Part shown: piece by piece, positions 1 through 9,715 of the stretch
How the letters are laid out: each line of letters begins with the position of its first letter
Position numbering within the stretch: the stretch's first letter is position 1
Assembly (NCBI GenBank): GCA_002071175.1
Contig: MWER01000013.1
Location: forward strand, 1 to 64,000
Direction: 5' to 3'
Source of the DNA: Bacteroidetes bacterium ADurb.Bin037
GTDB lineage: Bacteria > Bacteroidota > Bacteroidia > Bacteroidales > UBA932
DNA: 64,000 nucleotides
Program-made: the position numbers and the translations under genes
Notes under the pieces: model-generated
The model's database searches: none
What the model was told of the DNA's origin: nothing
What the model saw: only the letters and a program-made list of their open reading frames with translations

Positions 1-801
1 CACAGTGAAGACTTGCGGATTGCCTTGAATTTTAATGATGGGACCTGGAAAGAAATCACCAAAGCACCACCGACAACAACAGAAGGAGGATCATTTTTTA
101 AGGGTTTTCAGGGTACCAAGAAATATGTGGTAACACTGGACACAGCAGATTCGGAATGGTACGATGTCTTTGAGGATAGCCGTGACCATCAGTTATATCC
201 ATATGTCACGATTGGCAGTCAGGTCTGGATGAAAAGAAACCTGGCGTATCTGCCGGCAGTATATCCTTCCGACTCAGGATCAGACACAGATCCTCGTTAT
301 TACGTTTACAGTTTTCAGCGCACAAATGTGGCAGAGGCTAAAATCACAGCCAATTATTATACCTATGGGGTGTTGTATAACTGGCCGGCAGCTATGAATG
401 GGGCTGCAAGCAGCAACAGTAATCCCAGCGGCGTACAAGGCATTTGTCCGGATGGGTGGCATTTACCCAGTGATGCAGAGTGGAAAGATTTGAGAACGCA
501 TCTGGGAATTGAATCCAGCCACAAAATGAGAGAAACCGGAACAACCCACTGGGCAGCCCCCAACACCGGAGCCACCAACTCAAGCGGGTTTACAGCCCTT
601 CCGGGGGGTATACGCGAAACCGGTACAGGCCCCTTCTCCGGAATTGGAAATTTAACTTATTGGTGGACTTCTACGGAGGAGTCCTCCATGTTCGTGGTCT
701 TTTATATAGACATAAACGACGTGTCTGCTAATTTGCGGCGTAAACAAGTTGCTGCCGACTCCCGTGATTATGGGTGTTCTGTCCGTTGTATCAAGGATTA
801 A
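1..801 (+). CDS. FISUMP-domain protein, 5'-truncated by window edge
   Basis: The reading frame is open from base 1, so the N-terminus lies outside the window; the first possible internal start is a TTG at 13 and there is no reason to believe it. The visible part carries the Fibrobacter succinogenes major paralogous (FISUMP) domain: IGSQVWMKRNLAY, YGVLYNWPAAM, GICPDGWHLPSDAEW, GFTALPGG, YWWTSTE and a terminal VRCIKD, in the usual order. These domains occur in secreted or surface-anchored proteins of Bacteroidota and Fibrobacterota, often as paralogues; the biochemical role is not established. A strong hairpin terminator follows the stop codon. Family assignment is firm; function is unknown. 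Confidence 0.85.
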   Translation, partial: HSEDLRIALNFNDGTWKEITKAPPTTTEGGSFFKGFQGTKKYVVTLDTADSEWYDVFEDSRDHQLYPYVTIGSQVWMKRNLAYLPAVYPSDSGSDTDPRYYVYSFQRTNVAEAKITANYYTYGVLYNWPAAMNGAASSNSNPSGVQGICPDGWHLPSDAEWKDLRTHLGIESSHKMRETGTTHWAAPNTGATNSSGFTALPGGIRETGTGPFSGIGNLTYWWTSTEESSMFVVFYIDINDVSANLRRKQVAADSRDYGCSVRCIKD

Positions 802-826
802 ATGCACACAAAGACTGATACACCAT

Positions 827-860
827 AAAAGGCTGGAGGAATGTTACCCCCAGCCTTTTT
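827..860 (+). terminator. Rho-independent terminator after the FISUMP gene
   Basis: AAAAGGCTGG pairs with CCAGCCTTTT across a 13-base loop and ends in a T run, 25 bases after the stop at 801. The A run on the left arm means it could work in both directions. Confidence 0.8.
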
Positions 861-898
861 AGTTTATATTACATTATTTGATTTCACTTTTTTTATGG

Positions 899-948
899 GA
901 CACTGTCCAAAACCCAACGGTCATTTATACCAAGTTTTGGATAGTGTC
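899..948. repeat. 15-bp imperfect inverted repeat, possible mobile-element scar
   Basis: GACACTGTCCAAAAC (899-913) is repeated in inverted form as GTTTTGGATAGTGTC (934-948) with one mismatch and a 20-base spacer. It lies between a terminator and the next gene start and has no T run, so it is not an obvious terminator. It could be an operator or the relic of insertion-sequence ends. A loosely similar GGATAGTG-containing stretch lies near 62630. Confidence 0.5.
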
Positions 949-984
949 AAAAATTCGTTTCTTTGCAATGTAAAAGATAAAAAT

Positions 985-1974
985 ATGCCGGGGCGTATTC
1001 TCTATCCCATCCATATTGTCATGGTCCTGTTGTGCTTTAACGCACCCCTGACGGCTCAGGTAGTAGTCAGACCTGAAGAGTACGCCAAACTCATAACAGG
1101 ACAGGAGCTGGATCGCCATATACGTTACCTTTCCGACAGTCTTCTGCAGGGAAGGGAAACCGGTTCCGCGGGTGGATCGGAAGCCACAAGATATATCGTT
1201 TCCCTGTTTGATCAATACGGACTGGATTATTTGGGAACAGGAAATCCCAAACGCTACAACGAATCTTATATTCAGGGATTTGTATGCCCTACAGGCCAGA
1301 GAGGCAGGAATGTCATCGGGTGGATACCGGCAGATGTTCCAAGTGACGAATATATTATCATATCTGCCCATTACGATCACCTGGGAGTCATCAACGGCAT
1401 CCTGTATCCGGGTGCCGACAGCAATGCATCCGGTATAGCATCATTACTTGACCTGGCCAGGATATTCGGGATGTTAAAACGGGAAGGCACGGGCATTTCC
1501 AGGAATCTGATATTCGTTGCTTACGATGCCAAGGAATTTTCCATGACAGGAGCCCGAATCTTTGCTCTATCATTGGGGATACCCGCCTCCCGGATCGTAC
1601 TCAATATAAACCTGGATCAATTGGGAACAAGCCTCGAACCTCCCGGTGAGCAGAGCAATTACGTGCTGATCCTTGGGGCAGAGGAAGTACCTGCCCACAT
1701 CGTACAGTCCATGAATAACAACAATTCATTTTATAACACCGGTCTGGATCTGGACTATTCTTTCTATAACAGCCCCGCTTTTGCCGACATCTATTTTTCG
1801 ATGACCGAACAATCAATTCTGCATCAGATGCAGGTCCCTTCCCTGCTGATCACTTCGGGTGTGAACGATTACACGTACAAACCGGAAGACACTCCGGAAA
1901 TAATCAATATTCCCGTTCTGACCAAAAGGACAAGGTGGTTGTTCTTTACATTGTGGGACCTGACTCAGCGCTGA
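985..1974 (+). CDS. M28-family peptidase-like protein with degenerate active site
   Basis: I chose the ATG at 985 over an upstream in-frame ATG at 841: it begins a classic signal peptide (charged start, hydrophobic core, ALTAQ-like end) and excludes sequence that overlaps a terminator and an inverted repeat. The mature protein has the M28 aminopeptidase fold signatures HYDHLG, ADSNASG and NLDQLG. However the EE pair that supplies the catalytic base and a zinc ligand reads AKEFSMTGA, so the base Glu is Lys, and the late metal-ligand His region reads DYTYKPEDT with Tyr where His is expected. It may therefore be a non-catalytic or altered member. It is exported, probably to the periplasm or cell surface. 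Its 3' end overlaps the convergent barrel gene by 10 bp. Confidence 0.75.
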   Translation: MPGRILYPIHIVMVLLCFNAPLTAQVVVRPEEYAKLITGQELDRHIRYLSDSLLQGRETGSAGGSEATRYIVSLFDQYGLDYLGTGNPKRYNESYIQGFVCPTGQRGRNVIGWIPADVPSDEYIIISAHYDHLGVINGILYPGADSNASGIASLLDLARIFGMLKREGTGISRNLIFVAYDAKEFSMTGARIFALSLGIPASRIVLNINLDQLGTSLEPPGEQSNYVLILGAEEVPAHIVQSMNNNNSFYNTGLDLDYSFYNSPAFADIYFSMTEQSILHQMQVPSLLITSGVNDYTYKPEDTPEIINIPVLTKRTRWLFFTLWDLTQR

Positions 1975-2732
1975 AAAAAACGGACCAGGTCATAAGAAAC
2001 CGTTACACTCCCCCTCATCTGTTTCATCTTGTAATCAAAAAAGTCACTTCCCGGCTTAAAGATATCCTTGAACCCGAACATCAGGTGAAGTCCCATCTTG
2101 ACACGGGGAAAGATTCTTGCTTCGTATCCGGCCAGCAATCCTGCATCCCACCTGTCCAGCAAAGAGGAAAAATCCATGACCTGGGGACTGGTCAGATCAG
2201 AATCCACACGGTCCGGCTCAGATCCTATAAAACCTTTGGTCGCACGGACAATGAAACTGGATTTGAATACATACGACCCAAAGACGCCCAACTGGATCCC
2301 GTGCTGTCTTCTCGATCCCACCAAAAACTCTATGTAAACCGGCAATTCCAGCAAAGTAAAACTCATGGACATTTCCGACGTGCCGGTAAAATACTGGACC
2401 ATGTTTTCTCCCTTGAACTTCTGGTTTGTGACCCGCGCATCGGCATCCATGGCTATAGTCTTATAATTTAGGTTGACCCCTACATTCCAGCGATCATGTA
2501 TATTAAGGAAAAAACGGGCCCCCAAGGTGGCGTTCAGTTTGGGGTAGGCATTGAAATGACCTCCCACAGCACTGAAAGGTATGGGAACCGCGCCGCCAAT
2601 ATCCGTACCGATCTGAGGGGAAATACAAGAAAAAGGTATGGCCGCTGTCGTAGATTGCGCAGTGAGCCGGTGACCGGAGACTGCACCCAATGATGCAGCC
2701 AAAACTGCCGTTAAGAAAATTTGCCTGAACAT
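1965..2732 (-). CDS. Outer-membrane beta-barrel protein (PorT/OmpA-barrel-like)
   Basis: 255 residues with an N-terminal signal peptide ending near LTAQ. The rest alternates polar and hydrophobic residues in short strands with aromatic girdle positions (for example FLNIHDRWNVGVNLNYK and LLAGYEARIFPRVKMGLHLMFGF), typical of the outer-membrane beta-barrel domain common in Bacteroidota. The exact subfamily is not clear and no substrate can be inferred. A TATTTTTG promoter box lies only four bases before the ATG, implying a leaderless or nearly leaderless transcript. It lies downstream of uvrA on the same strand but seems to have its own promoter. Confidence 0.7.
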   Translation of the reverse strand: MFRQIFLTAVLAASLGAVSGHRLTAQSTTAAIPFSCISPQIGTDIGGAVPIPFSAVGGHFNAYPKLNATLGARFFLNIHDRWNVGVNLNYKTIAMDADARVTNQKFKGENMVQYFTGTSEMSMSFTLLELPVYIEFLVGSRRQHGIQLGVFGSYVFKSSFIVRATKGFIGSEPDRVDSDLTSPQVMDFSSLLDRWDAGLLAGYEARIFPRVKMGLHLMFGFKDIFKPGSDFFDYKMKQMRGSVTVSYDLVRFFQR

Positions 2733-2736
2733 ATGA

Positions 2737-2744
2737 CAAAAATA
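2737..2744 (-). promoter_or_regulatory. TAnnTTTG promoter box for the barrel gene
   Basis: TATTTTTG on the minus strand matches the Bacteroidota -7 consensus and ends four bases before the ATG at 2732. No clear -33 TTTG is seen. Confidence 0.5.
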
Positions 2745-2771
2745 AAAAACTTCTACCGACCTGAAAGCTTT

Positions 2772-5567
2772 TTATCCTAATAATTTGGCACGCATCGCCC
2801 TGCCGGTGGGAAGGTCATCCCTTCCGGCAAGGTCTTCCGGTGTACCGCAAAAACAACAGGTACCGCCTTTTTCCCCGGCACCGGGTCCCATATCAATGAC
2901 CCAATCGGCACATTTTACCACATCCATATTGTGCTCTACCACCAGTACAGTATGACCTTTGGAGATCAATGCAGCGAACGATCTCAGCAACTTGGCGATA
3001 TCATATACGTGAAGTCCCGTAGTCGGTTCATCAAAAATGAAAAGACGGCTGTCGGCGGTATTCTCCCTGGACAGGAAGTAGGCAAGTTTTACCCGCTGGC
3101 TTTCTCCTCCGCTCAAACTGCTGCTGCTTTGACCAAGCTTAATATAGGACAACCCCACTTCATCCAGGGGTCTGAGCCTTTCAGCTATGCGAAGGGCTGC
3201 GGGATCATTCTGGGATGAAAAGAAATCGATCGCCTCTTCAACCGTCATTTCGAGGATGTCATAAATATTCCTGTCCTTGTACCTGACTTCAAGAATATCC
3301 GGCTGAAAACGTTTTCCTCCACAAGATTCACAGGTAAGCACAACATCCGCCATGAACTGCATTTCAACCTTGACCACTCCTTCTCCCTGACATTCAGGGC
3401 AGCGACCTCCCTCAATATTGAAAGAAAAGTGGGAATGCCCGTATCCGTTCATACGGGCATAGGGCTGCTCCGAATAGAGTTTCCGTATATCATCATAAGC
3501 TTTGATATAGGTAACCGGATTTGAACGGGATGATTTGCCAATGGGATTTTGATCTACAAGCTCCACACCGCCTATACGGTAGAGATCGCCGCTCAGCTTG
3601 CGGAACTTGCCGGGTGATGGAATCCTTCCCTGGCCGTATTGCCTCCCCAGGGCATAATAAAGAATATCCCTTACCAGGGAAGACTTTCCCGAACCGCTGA
3701 CACCCGTGACTGCCGTAAAGACCTGTAGGGGAAATTTCACGTCAATGTCTTTCAGGTTGTTGTGGGCAGCACCTTCAACCCCGATATAAGAGTTCCACCT
3801 CAGACGTTTCCCCGGAACAGGAATTACATGCGGGTTTGTCAGGAACCGCAACGTACGGCTTTCACCCGGATCGCACGGTTGGCCCAGTTTGACCGGCGGC
3901 CCCTGGTAAATAAGCCTGCCTCCGTCTTTTCCGGCAAGAGGTCCGATATCTATGATTTGGTCGGCTGCCCTCATGATCTCCTCGTCGTGTTCCACCACCA
4001 GAACCGTATTGCCCAATTCCTTCAGATCCCTGAGCGAAGCCAGGAGTTTCTGGGTATCCTGGGGATGCAACCCTATGCTTGGCTCATCCAGGATATAGAG
4101 ACTCCCTACCAGGGAGCTTCCCAGGGAACTTACCAGGTTCACCCGCTGGCTTTCCCCTCCGCTCAACGTGGAAGACCGTCTGTTAAGGGTCAGATACCCC
4201 AATCCCACCTGGTTTAGAAAATGAAGGCGGGAACCGATCTCTTGCAGGGTCCTCCCTGCAATCTGAAGTTCCTTCCGGTTCCACGGAATACTTTTGAGGA
4301 ACGATTCCAGATCTTCAACGTTCATTTCAAGCAACTGATCTATACGTTTGCCGTGGATCCTTACATAAGAAGCCTCTTTCCTCAACCTGGTCCCCCCGCA
4401 TTCGGGACATAAGGTTTTCCCCGTAAAACGGCTGATCAGGATCCTGTACTGGATCTTATACCTGGCTGATTCCAGGTGTTTGAAGAAACGGTGAATGCCG
4501 GTCACACGGCCATCCCCGTTCCATAGCCACTCCTTCTCCCGTGCCGACAGTTCCCTGTACGGCTTGTGAATCGGGAAACCCACCCGGGCAGCGTTCTTTA
4601 TGACCTCATTCTTGAAAGAGCTCATCACTTCACCTCTCCAGCAGGCAACGGCATCCTGGTAAACGGAAAGTTCCCTGTCGGGGATGACCAGGGACTCATC
4701 TATACCCGTGATCTGTCCGTATCCGCCGCAAACGGGACAGGCTCCCAGAGGACTGTTAAAGCTGAACAGGTATTCCGTAGGTTCCATGAAAGTCATGCCG
4801 TCTGCTTCAAAACGTGTCGAAAACGGAACCTTTTGATTTCCTGTAAGGACCATCAGGGAACCGTCCCCGATAGAAAATGCGGACCGGACCGACTCCAGGA
4901 TCCGCGCCCTGTTGTCGGGATCGTCCTGTGGACTTACCCTTCCGGCCAGAAGAAACATGTCGCAGGAAGCATAAGTTTCCATATTGCTAAGCAACTCCTC
5001 AATCCTTACGATGTCCCGCCCGTCATGAAAACGGACATATCCGTCCTGCTGGAGCTGCAACAGATTCTCCACCCTGCGTTGAGAATCTTCCCATCCGAAG
5101 GGAGCCAGGATCAGGGCATATCCTTCCTTTGGCAATGACAATATGAATTGCATCACATCGTCCTGGCTGTGACAAGTGACTTCCTTGCCCGATACCGGTG
5201 AATACGTTTTGCCTACACGGGCGTACAACAATCTCAGGTAATCGTATATCTCCGTGGAAGTGCCCAGGGTGGAACGCGGATTGCGTGTATTGACCTTCTG
5301 TTCTATGGCAATGGCAGGAGGTATTCCCTCAATGGAGTCAACATCCGGCTTTTTGATCCTTCCAAGGAATTGTCTCGCATAAGCGGAAAGACTTTCCACA
5401 TAACGCCTCTGTCCTTCGGCAAAAAGGGTATCGAAGGCAAGGGAAGACTTTCCCGAACCCGACACTCCCGTAATCACTATGAACGTGTCACGTGGAATAT
5501 CTACGGATATGTTCTTCAGGTTATGAACCCGTGCACCCTTAATAACGATCTTGTTTTCCGTCATCAT
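2772..5567 (-). CDS. uvrA: UvrABC excinuclease subunit A
   Basis: 931 residues, near the usual UvrA length. It has two ABC ATPase halves: the first Walker [17 protein letters not shown] near residue 35 and the second [16 protein letters not shown] near 640, each with an LSGGESQRV signature. Zinc-binding cysteine pairs occur at [16 protein letters not shown] and CPECQGEG...CESCGGKR, as in genuine UvrA. UvrA scans DNA for helix-distorting damage and loads UvrB in nucleotide excision repair. It is the last gene of a leftward operon with uvrB and a RelA/SpoT homologue; the ATG follows the RSH stop by one base. Confidence 0.97.
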   Translation of the reverse strand: MMTENKIVIKGARVHNLKNISVDIPRDTFIVITGVSGSGKSSLAFDTLFAEGQRRYVESLSAYARQFLGRIKKPDVDSIEGIPPAIAIEQKVNTRNPRSTLGTSTEIYDYLRLLYARVGKTYSPVSGKEVTCHSQDDVMQFILSLPKEGYALILAPFGWEDSQRRVENLLQLQQDGYVRFHDGRDIVRIEELLSNMETYASCDMFLLAGRVSPQDDPDNRARILESVRSAFSIGDGSLMVLTGNQKVPFSTRFEADGMTFMEPTEYLFSFNSPLGACPVCGGYGQITGIDESLVIPDRELSVYQDAVACWRGEVMSSFKNEVIKNAARVGFPIHKPYRELSAREKEWLWNGDGRVTGIHRFFKHLESARYKIQYRILISRFTGKTLCPECGGTRLRKEASYVRIHGKRIDQLLEMNVEDLESFLKSIPWNRKELQIAGRTLQEIGSRLHFLNQVGLGYLTLNRRSSTLSGGESQRVNLVSSLGSSLVGSLYILDEPSIGLHPQDTQKLLASLRDLKELGNTVLVVEHDEEIMRAADQIIDIGPLAGKDGGRLIYQGPPVKLGQPCDPGESRTLRFLTNPHVIPVPGKRLRWNSYIGVEGAAHNNLKDIDVKFPLQVFTAVTGVSGSGKSSLVRDILYYALGRQYGQGRIPSPGKFRKLSGDLYRIGGVELVDQNPIGKSSRSNPVTYIKAYDDIRKLYSEQPYARMNGYGHSHFSFNIEGGRCPECQGEGVVKVEMQFMADVVLTCESCGGKRFQPDILEVRYKDRNIYDILEMTVEEAIDFFSSQNDPAALRIAERLRPLDEVGLSYIKLGQSSSSLSGGESQRVKLAYFLSRENTADSRLFIFDEPTTGLHVYDIAKLLRSFAALISKGHTVLVVEHNMDVVKCADWVIDMGPGAGEKGGTCCFCGTPEDLAGRDDLPTGRAMRAKLLG

Positions 5568-5568
5568 T

Positions 5569-7665
5569 TCATTCTCTTACTGCTTTAATGACTCCCCTGA
5601 TTTTCCTGAGTTGGAAAAGGAGCAGGTCCACCTGTTTGTTGGAGTTTACCGCCACCTGCAACCTGCCTGTGATCTTGCCGTTCTGGCCGGAAAAGGTAAA
5701 GCTGCGCAAATTGAGCGAAAGGTTCCGGATCACATCACTGACTTCCTGCGCCAGTCCGATTTCTTCGTAAGCGGTAAAGCGGATCGTAGTCTGAAAAACA
5801 GCCAGAGCGACCGCATTGCGCCATCTGACCTTCTGTATCCTGTATGGATATTGCGTCATTAAACGTTCCGCGTTCGGACAGCTCATCCTGTGTATCTTTA
5901 TTCCTTCCTTAACCGAAACAAATCCAAAAACATCGTCCCCGATCACCGGATTGCAACACTTTGCCAGCCTGTAGCCGATCCTTCCGAACATATCGTCAAT
6001 AACCAGGTAATCTCCTTCCCTGTATGCAGATTCCTCCTGCGAAAGTTCGGCCGCAGCCGGTTCCGCAGCCGTTTTGACGGCCCTTCCCTCCTTTTCCCGG
6101 ATCAGGAAAGATTTGATATCCTGTAACGCTATATCTTCCCTGGCAATGGCAGCATAAAAGTCACTTATCTGCTTTATTTTAAACTTTTTAAGCAATTGCG
6201 TCATATCTTCCTGCATCAGCTCTATTTTCCAGTTCTTCATCCTGCGTTCCAGAATTTCCCTGCCAAGGGCATCCTGGACGCCGGCTTCTTCACGCAATTT
6301 CTGGCGGATCTTGTTCTTGGCCTTTCCGGATACGACAAATCCAAGCCAGTCTTTAGACGGCTTCTGGTTCTTTGATGTCAGGATCTCCACTACATCGCCC
6401 GTTTGGAGTATATCCCGGACCTGGGACATTTTTCCGTTCACCTTTGCCCCGGTACATCTGACCCCGACGTTGGTATGGATATCAAAAGCAAAATCCAGGA
6501 CGGAAGCTCCCGCAGGCAAACGCCTCAGATCACCTGCCGGGGTAAAGACATATACCTCGTTGGGTTTGAACGAATCCGCTTCGGTTGCAGATGTAAAACT
6601 CCCGCCGGGATCTTCCAGCCGCTTCCTGACATGGGCCAGCCAATCCTGCAACATCTGTTCATTGGGCATGCCCTTGTATGTCCAGTGCGCCGCCACACCG
6701 TATTCGGCCGTAACGTCCATTCTGCGGCTTCGAATCTGTACCTCTACCATCAATCCTTCAGGGGTACGTACCGTAATATGCAGCGATTCGTATCCGCTTG
6801 CCTTCGGTAACGTGATCCAGTCACGCATCCTTTCAGGGATCGGCTCATATATCTGGGTTACGATCGAATATACCTGCCAGCAGACTTCCTTTTCCTTTTC
6901 AGGGACCGTATCTACGATAAACCGGATGGCAAGGATATCGTACACTTCTTCCACGCCCACTTGTTGGGCCTGCATTTTTCGCCAAATGGAATAAATGGCT
7001 TTCGTACGGCTCTTTAATTCATACTTGACGCCTGCCTTCCTGAGTTCTTTTTCCAACGGCCTGACAAACCGGGCAATTTGGGCTTCCCGTTCTATTTCGC
7101 CGGCTCTCAGGCTATTGGTTATCAAACGGTAGTCTTCCGGTTGGAGGATCCTGAAAGAAAGGTCTTCCAGTTCGCTTTTGATCCTGTACAAACCAAGCTG
7201 ATGGGCCAACGGGGCATATAGCATCATGGTCTCGGTAGCCTTCCTGATCTGTTCACTCTTTGGAAAACAATCGGTAAGCGACCTCATAATTTCGAGTCTG
7301 TCAGCCAGTTTAATAAGGGTCACACGCGGATCGGTCGAATAGGATATGATCAGCTTTCTGTAATTTTCAGCTTGTAAACGTGTATCTCTCGGATTGATTG
7401 TCGCAATCCTGTTCAATCCGTACACCATGAGGCCGATCTCACGGCCAAAGGAACGGTTGATCTCTTCAAGCAAGCCGTGGTCCTTACGGCTTGCCTCATG
7501 CAGGTATACGGTAACGACGGCTTCCCGGGGCAATCCGATCTCCCTGTCAACAATAGCGGCAACGGCATCGACATGATGCATGAACGGTTGTCCATTACCG
7601 CGTGTAAGACCTTCGAGTCTCTGTACAGCGAATTCCCTCGCTTTATTGACAACGTCCCCGTTCAT
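5569..7665 (-). CDS. relA: RelA/SpoT homologue (ppGpp synthetase), hydrolase site degenerate
   Basis: 698 residues with the long-RSH layout: HD domain (residues 1-160), synthetase (about 200-345), TGS (about 370-430), zinc-finger/helical region with CCNP and SCPN cysteines (about 565-600), and a C-terminal ACT domain. The synthetase motifs are present: YELKSRTKAIYSIWRK, RMRDWI (an RxKD-like basic form), GYESLH and EVQIRSRRMD. In the HD domain the LHDVVEDT motif is replaced by LHEASRKD and RLHNMRTL by RLEIMRSL, so metal-dependent hydrolase activity is probably lost and the protein is best read as a RelA-type synthetase. Its start overlaps the uvrB stop (ATGA-type) and uvrA follows immediately, so all three should be co-translated. 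Confidence 0.9.
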   Translation of the reverse strand: MNGDVVNKAREFAVQRLEGLTRGNGQPFMHHVDAVAAIVDREIGLPREAVVTVYLHEASRKDHGLLEEINRSFGREIGLMVYGLNRIATINPRDTRLQAENYRKLIISYSTDPRVTLIKLADRLEIMRSLTDCFPKSEQIRKATETMMLYAPLAHQLGLYRIKSELEDLSFRILQPEDYRLITNSLRAGEIEREAQIARFVRPLEKELRKAGVKYELKSRTKAIYSIWRKMQAQQVGVEEVYDILAIRFIVDTVPEKEKEVCWQVYSIVTQIYEPIPERMRDWITLPKASGYESLHITVRTPEGLMVEVQIRSRRMDVTAEYGVAAHWTYKGMPNEQMLQDWLAHVRKRLEDPGGSFTSATEADSFKPNEVYVFTPAGDLRRLPAGASVLDFAFDIHTNVGVRCTGAKVNGKMSQVRDILQTGDVVEILTSKNQKPSKDWLGFVVSGKAKNKIRQKLREEAGVQDALGREILERRMKNWKIELMQEDMTQLLKKFKIKQISDFYAAIAREDIALQDIKSFLIREKEGRAVKTAAEPAAAELSQEESAYREGDYLVIDDMFGRIGYRLAKCCNPVIGDDVFGFVSVKEGIKIHRMSCPNAERLMTQYPYRIQKVRWRNAVALAVFQTTIRFTAYEEIGLAQEVSDVIRNLSLNLRSFTFSGQNGKITGRLQVAVNSNKQVDLLLFQLRKIRGVIKAVRE

Positions 7666-9653
7666 TTTTGTAGTTTTTCCAAGATATACATCTCATCCCT
7701 GAATTTTGCCGCAGTAATGAAGTCCAGTTTCCTGGCCGCATCCTCCATCCTTTGCCTGGCAGTGGCGATGGCTTTTTCCAGCTGTTGGGGTGTCATGGAT
7801 CGTGTTACAGGATCTTCCGCCACCATGAAAGCCGTATCCTCCATCAGGCCGTAAGCCATCTCCTGGCCCAGGGTATTGCGGACATTCATGGCGATCTGGG
7901 TAGGTGTGATCCCGTGCTCCTTGTTATATTGCATTTGTTTATCACGGCGTCTTTCCGTCTCACGTATGGTACGCGCCATGGAGTCGGTTATTTTGTCCGC
8001 ATACATGATCACCCGTCCCTCCACATTCCGGGCAGCCCTTCCTGCCGTTTGTGTCAATGCTCTTTCCGAACGCAAAAAGCCTTCCTTATCGGCATCCAAT
8101 ATCGCAACCAGGGAAACCTGCGGCAGGTCCAGTCCCTCACGCAGCAAATTAACCCCTATCAGCACATCGTAATATCCTTTCTGGAATTCTTCAAGTATCC
8201 TTATCCTTTCCAGGGTCTCCACGTCCGAATGTATGTAAGTGGAACGGATCCTTATTCTTTGAAGGAATTTATGCAACTCTTCCGCCATTCTTTTTGTAAG
8301 GGTGGTTACCAGCACACGCTGGTCTTTTGAGGCACAAGACCGGATCTCTTCTATCAGATCGTCTATCTGCCCTTCCGTTTTGCGAACTTCAACGGGCGGA
8401 TCGAGCAGTCCCGTAGGCCTGACCACCTGTTCTACAATGAGACCTTCCGATCTTTCCAGTTCATAATCGGCCGGAGTGGCGGAAACATACATACGTTGCC
8501 CTACAATACGGTCAAATTCTTCAAAGGTCAAAGGACGGTTGTCCGCTGCTGCCGGAAGCCGGAAGCCGTATTCAATGAGCACTTCCTTACGGGAGCGGTC
8601 ACCCCCGTACATAGCCCTTATTTGCGGAAGGGTCGCATGACTTTCGTCTATAATAGTCAGGAAATCATCCGGAAAATAATCCAACAGGCAAAAAGGTCTC
8701 GTACCCGGGGGACGCCCGTCAAAATACCGCGAATAATTTTCGATTCCGGAGCAATACCCCAATTCACGGATCATTTCCACATCAAATTCCACACGCTCCG
8801 ACAACCGTCTTGCTTCCAGATGCTTGCCAATATCCTTAAGGTAAGATACCCTCTCTACAAGGTCATCCTGTATATTCCTGACGGCTTGTTCTTTTCTTTC
8901 CTGGGTAGTTACAAATGCACTGGCCGGATAGATGGTTATGCCTTCGATCTTTTCCATCCTTGCTCCGGTCACCGGATCAACCCGTTCAATGGAATCTATC
9001 CGATCTCCCCAAAAAGCGATGCGGCAGGCTATGTCATCATAGGCAAGAAAGACATCCACCACATCTCCCCTCACCCGGAATGTACCTCTTTTGAACTCAT
9101 TTTCGTTCCTCGAATACAGCGCATCTACCAAGCGGTACAGCAATTGGTTGAAATCATGGACCTCTCCCGTTTTAAGGGTAATCGTATTGGAATGGAAATC
9201 TTCGGGATTTCCTATTCCGTAAAGGCACGAGACACTAGAGACCACCAGTACGTCACGTCTGCCACTCAACAATGATGAAGTAGTGCTCAAACGCAATTTC
9301 TCTATTTCATCGTTGATGCTCAAGTCCTTTTCTATGTACACGTCAGTGACGGGCAGATACGCTTCCGGTTGATAATAATCGTAATACGACACGAAATATT
9401 CCACCGCATTGTCCGGAAAAAAGCTTTTGAACTCGGCATAGAGCTGGGCGGCAAGGGTTTTGTTATGGCTTATGACCAGGGTCGGACGCTGCAATTTTTC
9501 TATCACGTTGGCCATCGTAAACGTTTTCCCGGATCCGGTCACTCCCAGCAATACGGCAGCGGCCGTACCTTCCCTAAAAAGTGCCGTCAACTGTTCGATA
9601 GCCTGCGGTTGGTCACCCGTAGGCTCATATGGTGCCTTGAGCTTGAATAGCAT
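7662..9653 (-). CDS. uvrB: UvrABC excinuclease subunit B
   Basis: 663 residues, standard for UvrB. It has Walker A GVTGSGKTFTMAN at about residue 40, the beta-hairpin YYDYYQPEAY that clamps damaged DNA, DESH in motif II, helicase motifs VSATPADYE and QTAGRAARN, and a C-terminal UVR domain (residues 620-660) that contacts UvrC. First gene of the operon; a TAAATTTG promoter box lies 19 bases upstream of the ATG. Confidence 0.97.
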   Translation of the reverse strand: MLFKLKAPYEPTGDQPQAIEQLTALFREGTAAAVLLGVTGSGKTFTMANVIEKLQRPTLVISHNKTLAAQLYAEFKSFFPDNAVEYFVSYYDYYQPEAYLPVTDVYIEKDLSINDEIEKLRLSTTSSLLSGRRDVLVVSSVSCLYGIGNPEDFHSNTITLKTGEVHDFNQLLYRLVDALYSRNENEFKRGTFRVRGDVVDVFLAYDDIACRIAFWGDRIDSIERVDPVTGARMEKIEGITIYPASAFVTTQERKEQAVRNIQDDLVERVSYLKDIGKHLEARRLSERVEFDVEMIRELGYCSGIENYSRYFDGRPPGTRPFCLLDYFPDDFLTIIDESHATLPQIRAMYGGDRSRKEVLIEYGFRLPAAADNRPLTFEEFDRIVGQRMYVSATPADYELERSEGLIVEQVVRPTGLLDPPVEVRKTEGQIDDLIEEIRSCASKDQRVLVTTLTKRMAEELHKFLQRIRIRSTYIHSDVETLERIRILEEFQKGYYDVLIGVNLLREGLDLPQVSLVAILDADKEGFLRSERALTQTAGRAARNVEGRVIMYADKITDSMARTIRETERRRDKQMQYNKEHGITPTQIAMNVRNTLGQEMAYGLMEDTAFMVAEDPVTRSMTPQQLEKAIATARQRMEDAARKLDFITAAKFRDEMYILEKLQK

Positions 9654-9672
9654 AGGAATAATCCTAAAATTG

Positions 9673-9680
9673 CAAATTTA
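9673..9680 (-). promoter_or_regulatory. Promoter box for the uvrB-RSH-uvrA operon
   Basis: TAAATTTG on the minus strand matches TAnnTTTG and ends 19 bases before the uvrB ATG. No LexA-like palindrome was noticed beside it. Confidence 0.6.
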
Positions 9681-9683
9681 CTG

Positions 9684-9711
9684 AAAAAAAAACGAGGGAA
9701 CGATAAACCCT
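9684..9711 (-). terminator. Short hairpin plus T run after the chromate transporter genes
   Basis: Immediately after the TGA at 9716 the minus strand has AGGG, a nine-base loop, CCCT, then a run of nine T. The stem is short, so this is a modest prediction. Confidence 0.45.
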
Positions 9712-9715
9712 GCTC

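Noticed and set aside
841..984. N-terminal extension of the M28-like protein
   Set aside because: It overlaps the terminator and inverted repeat; the ATG at 985 begins a normal signal peptide.
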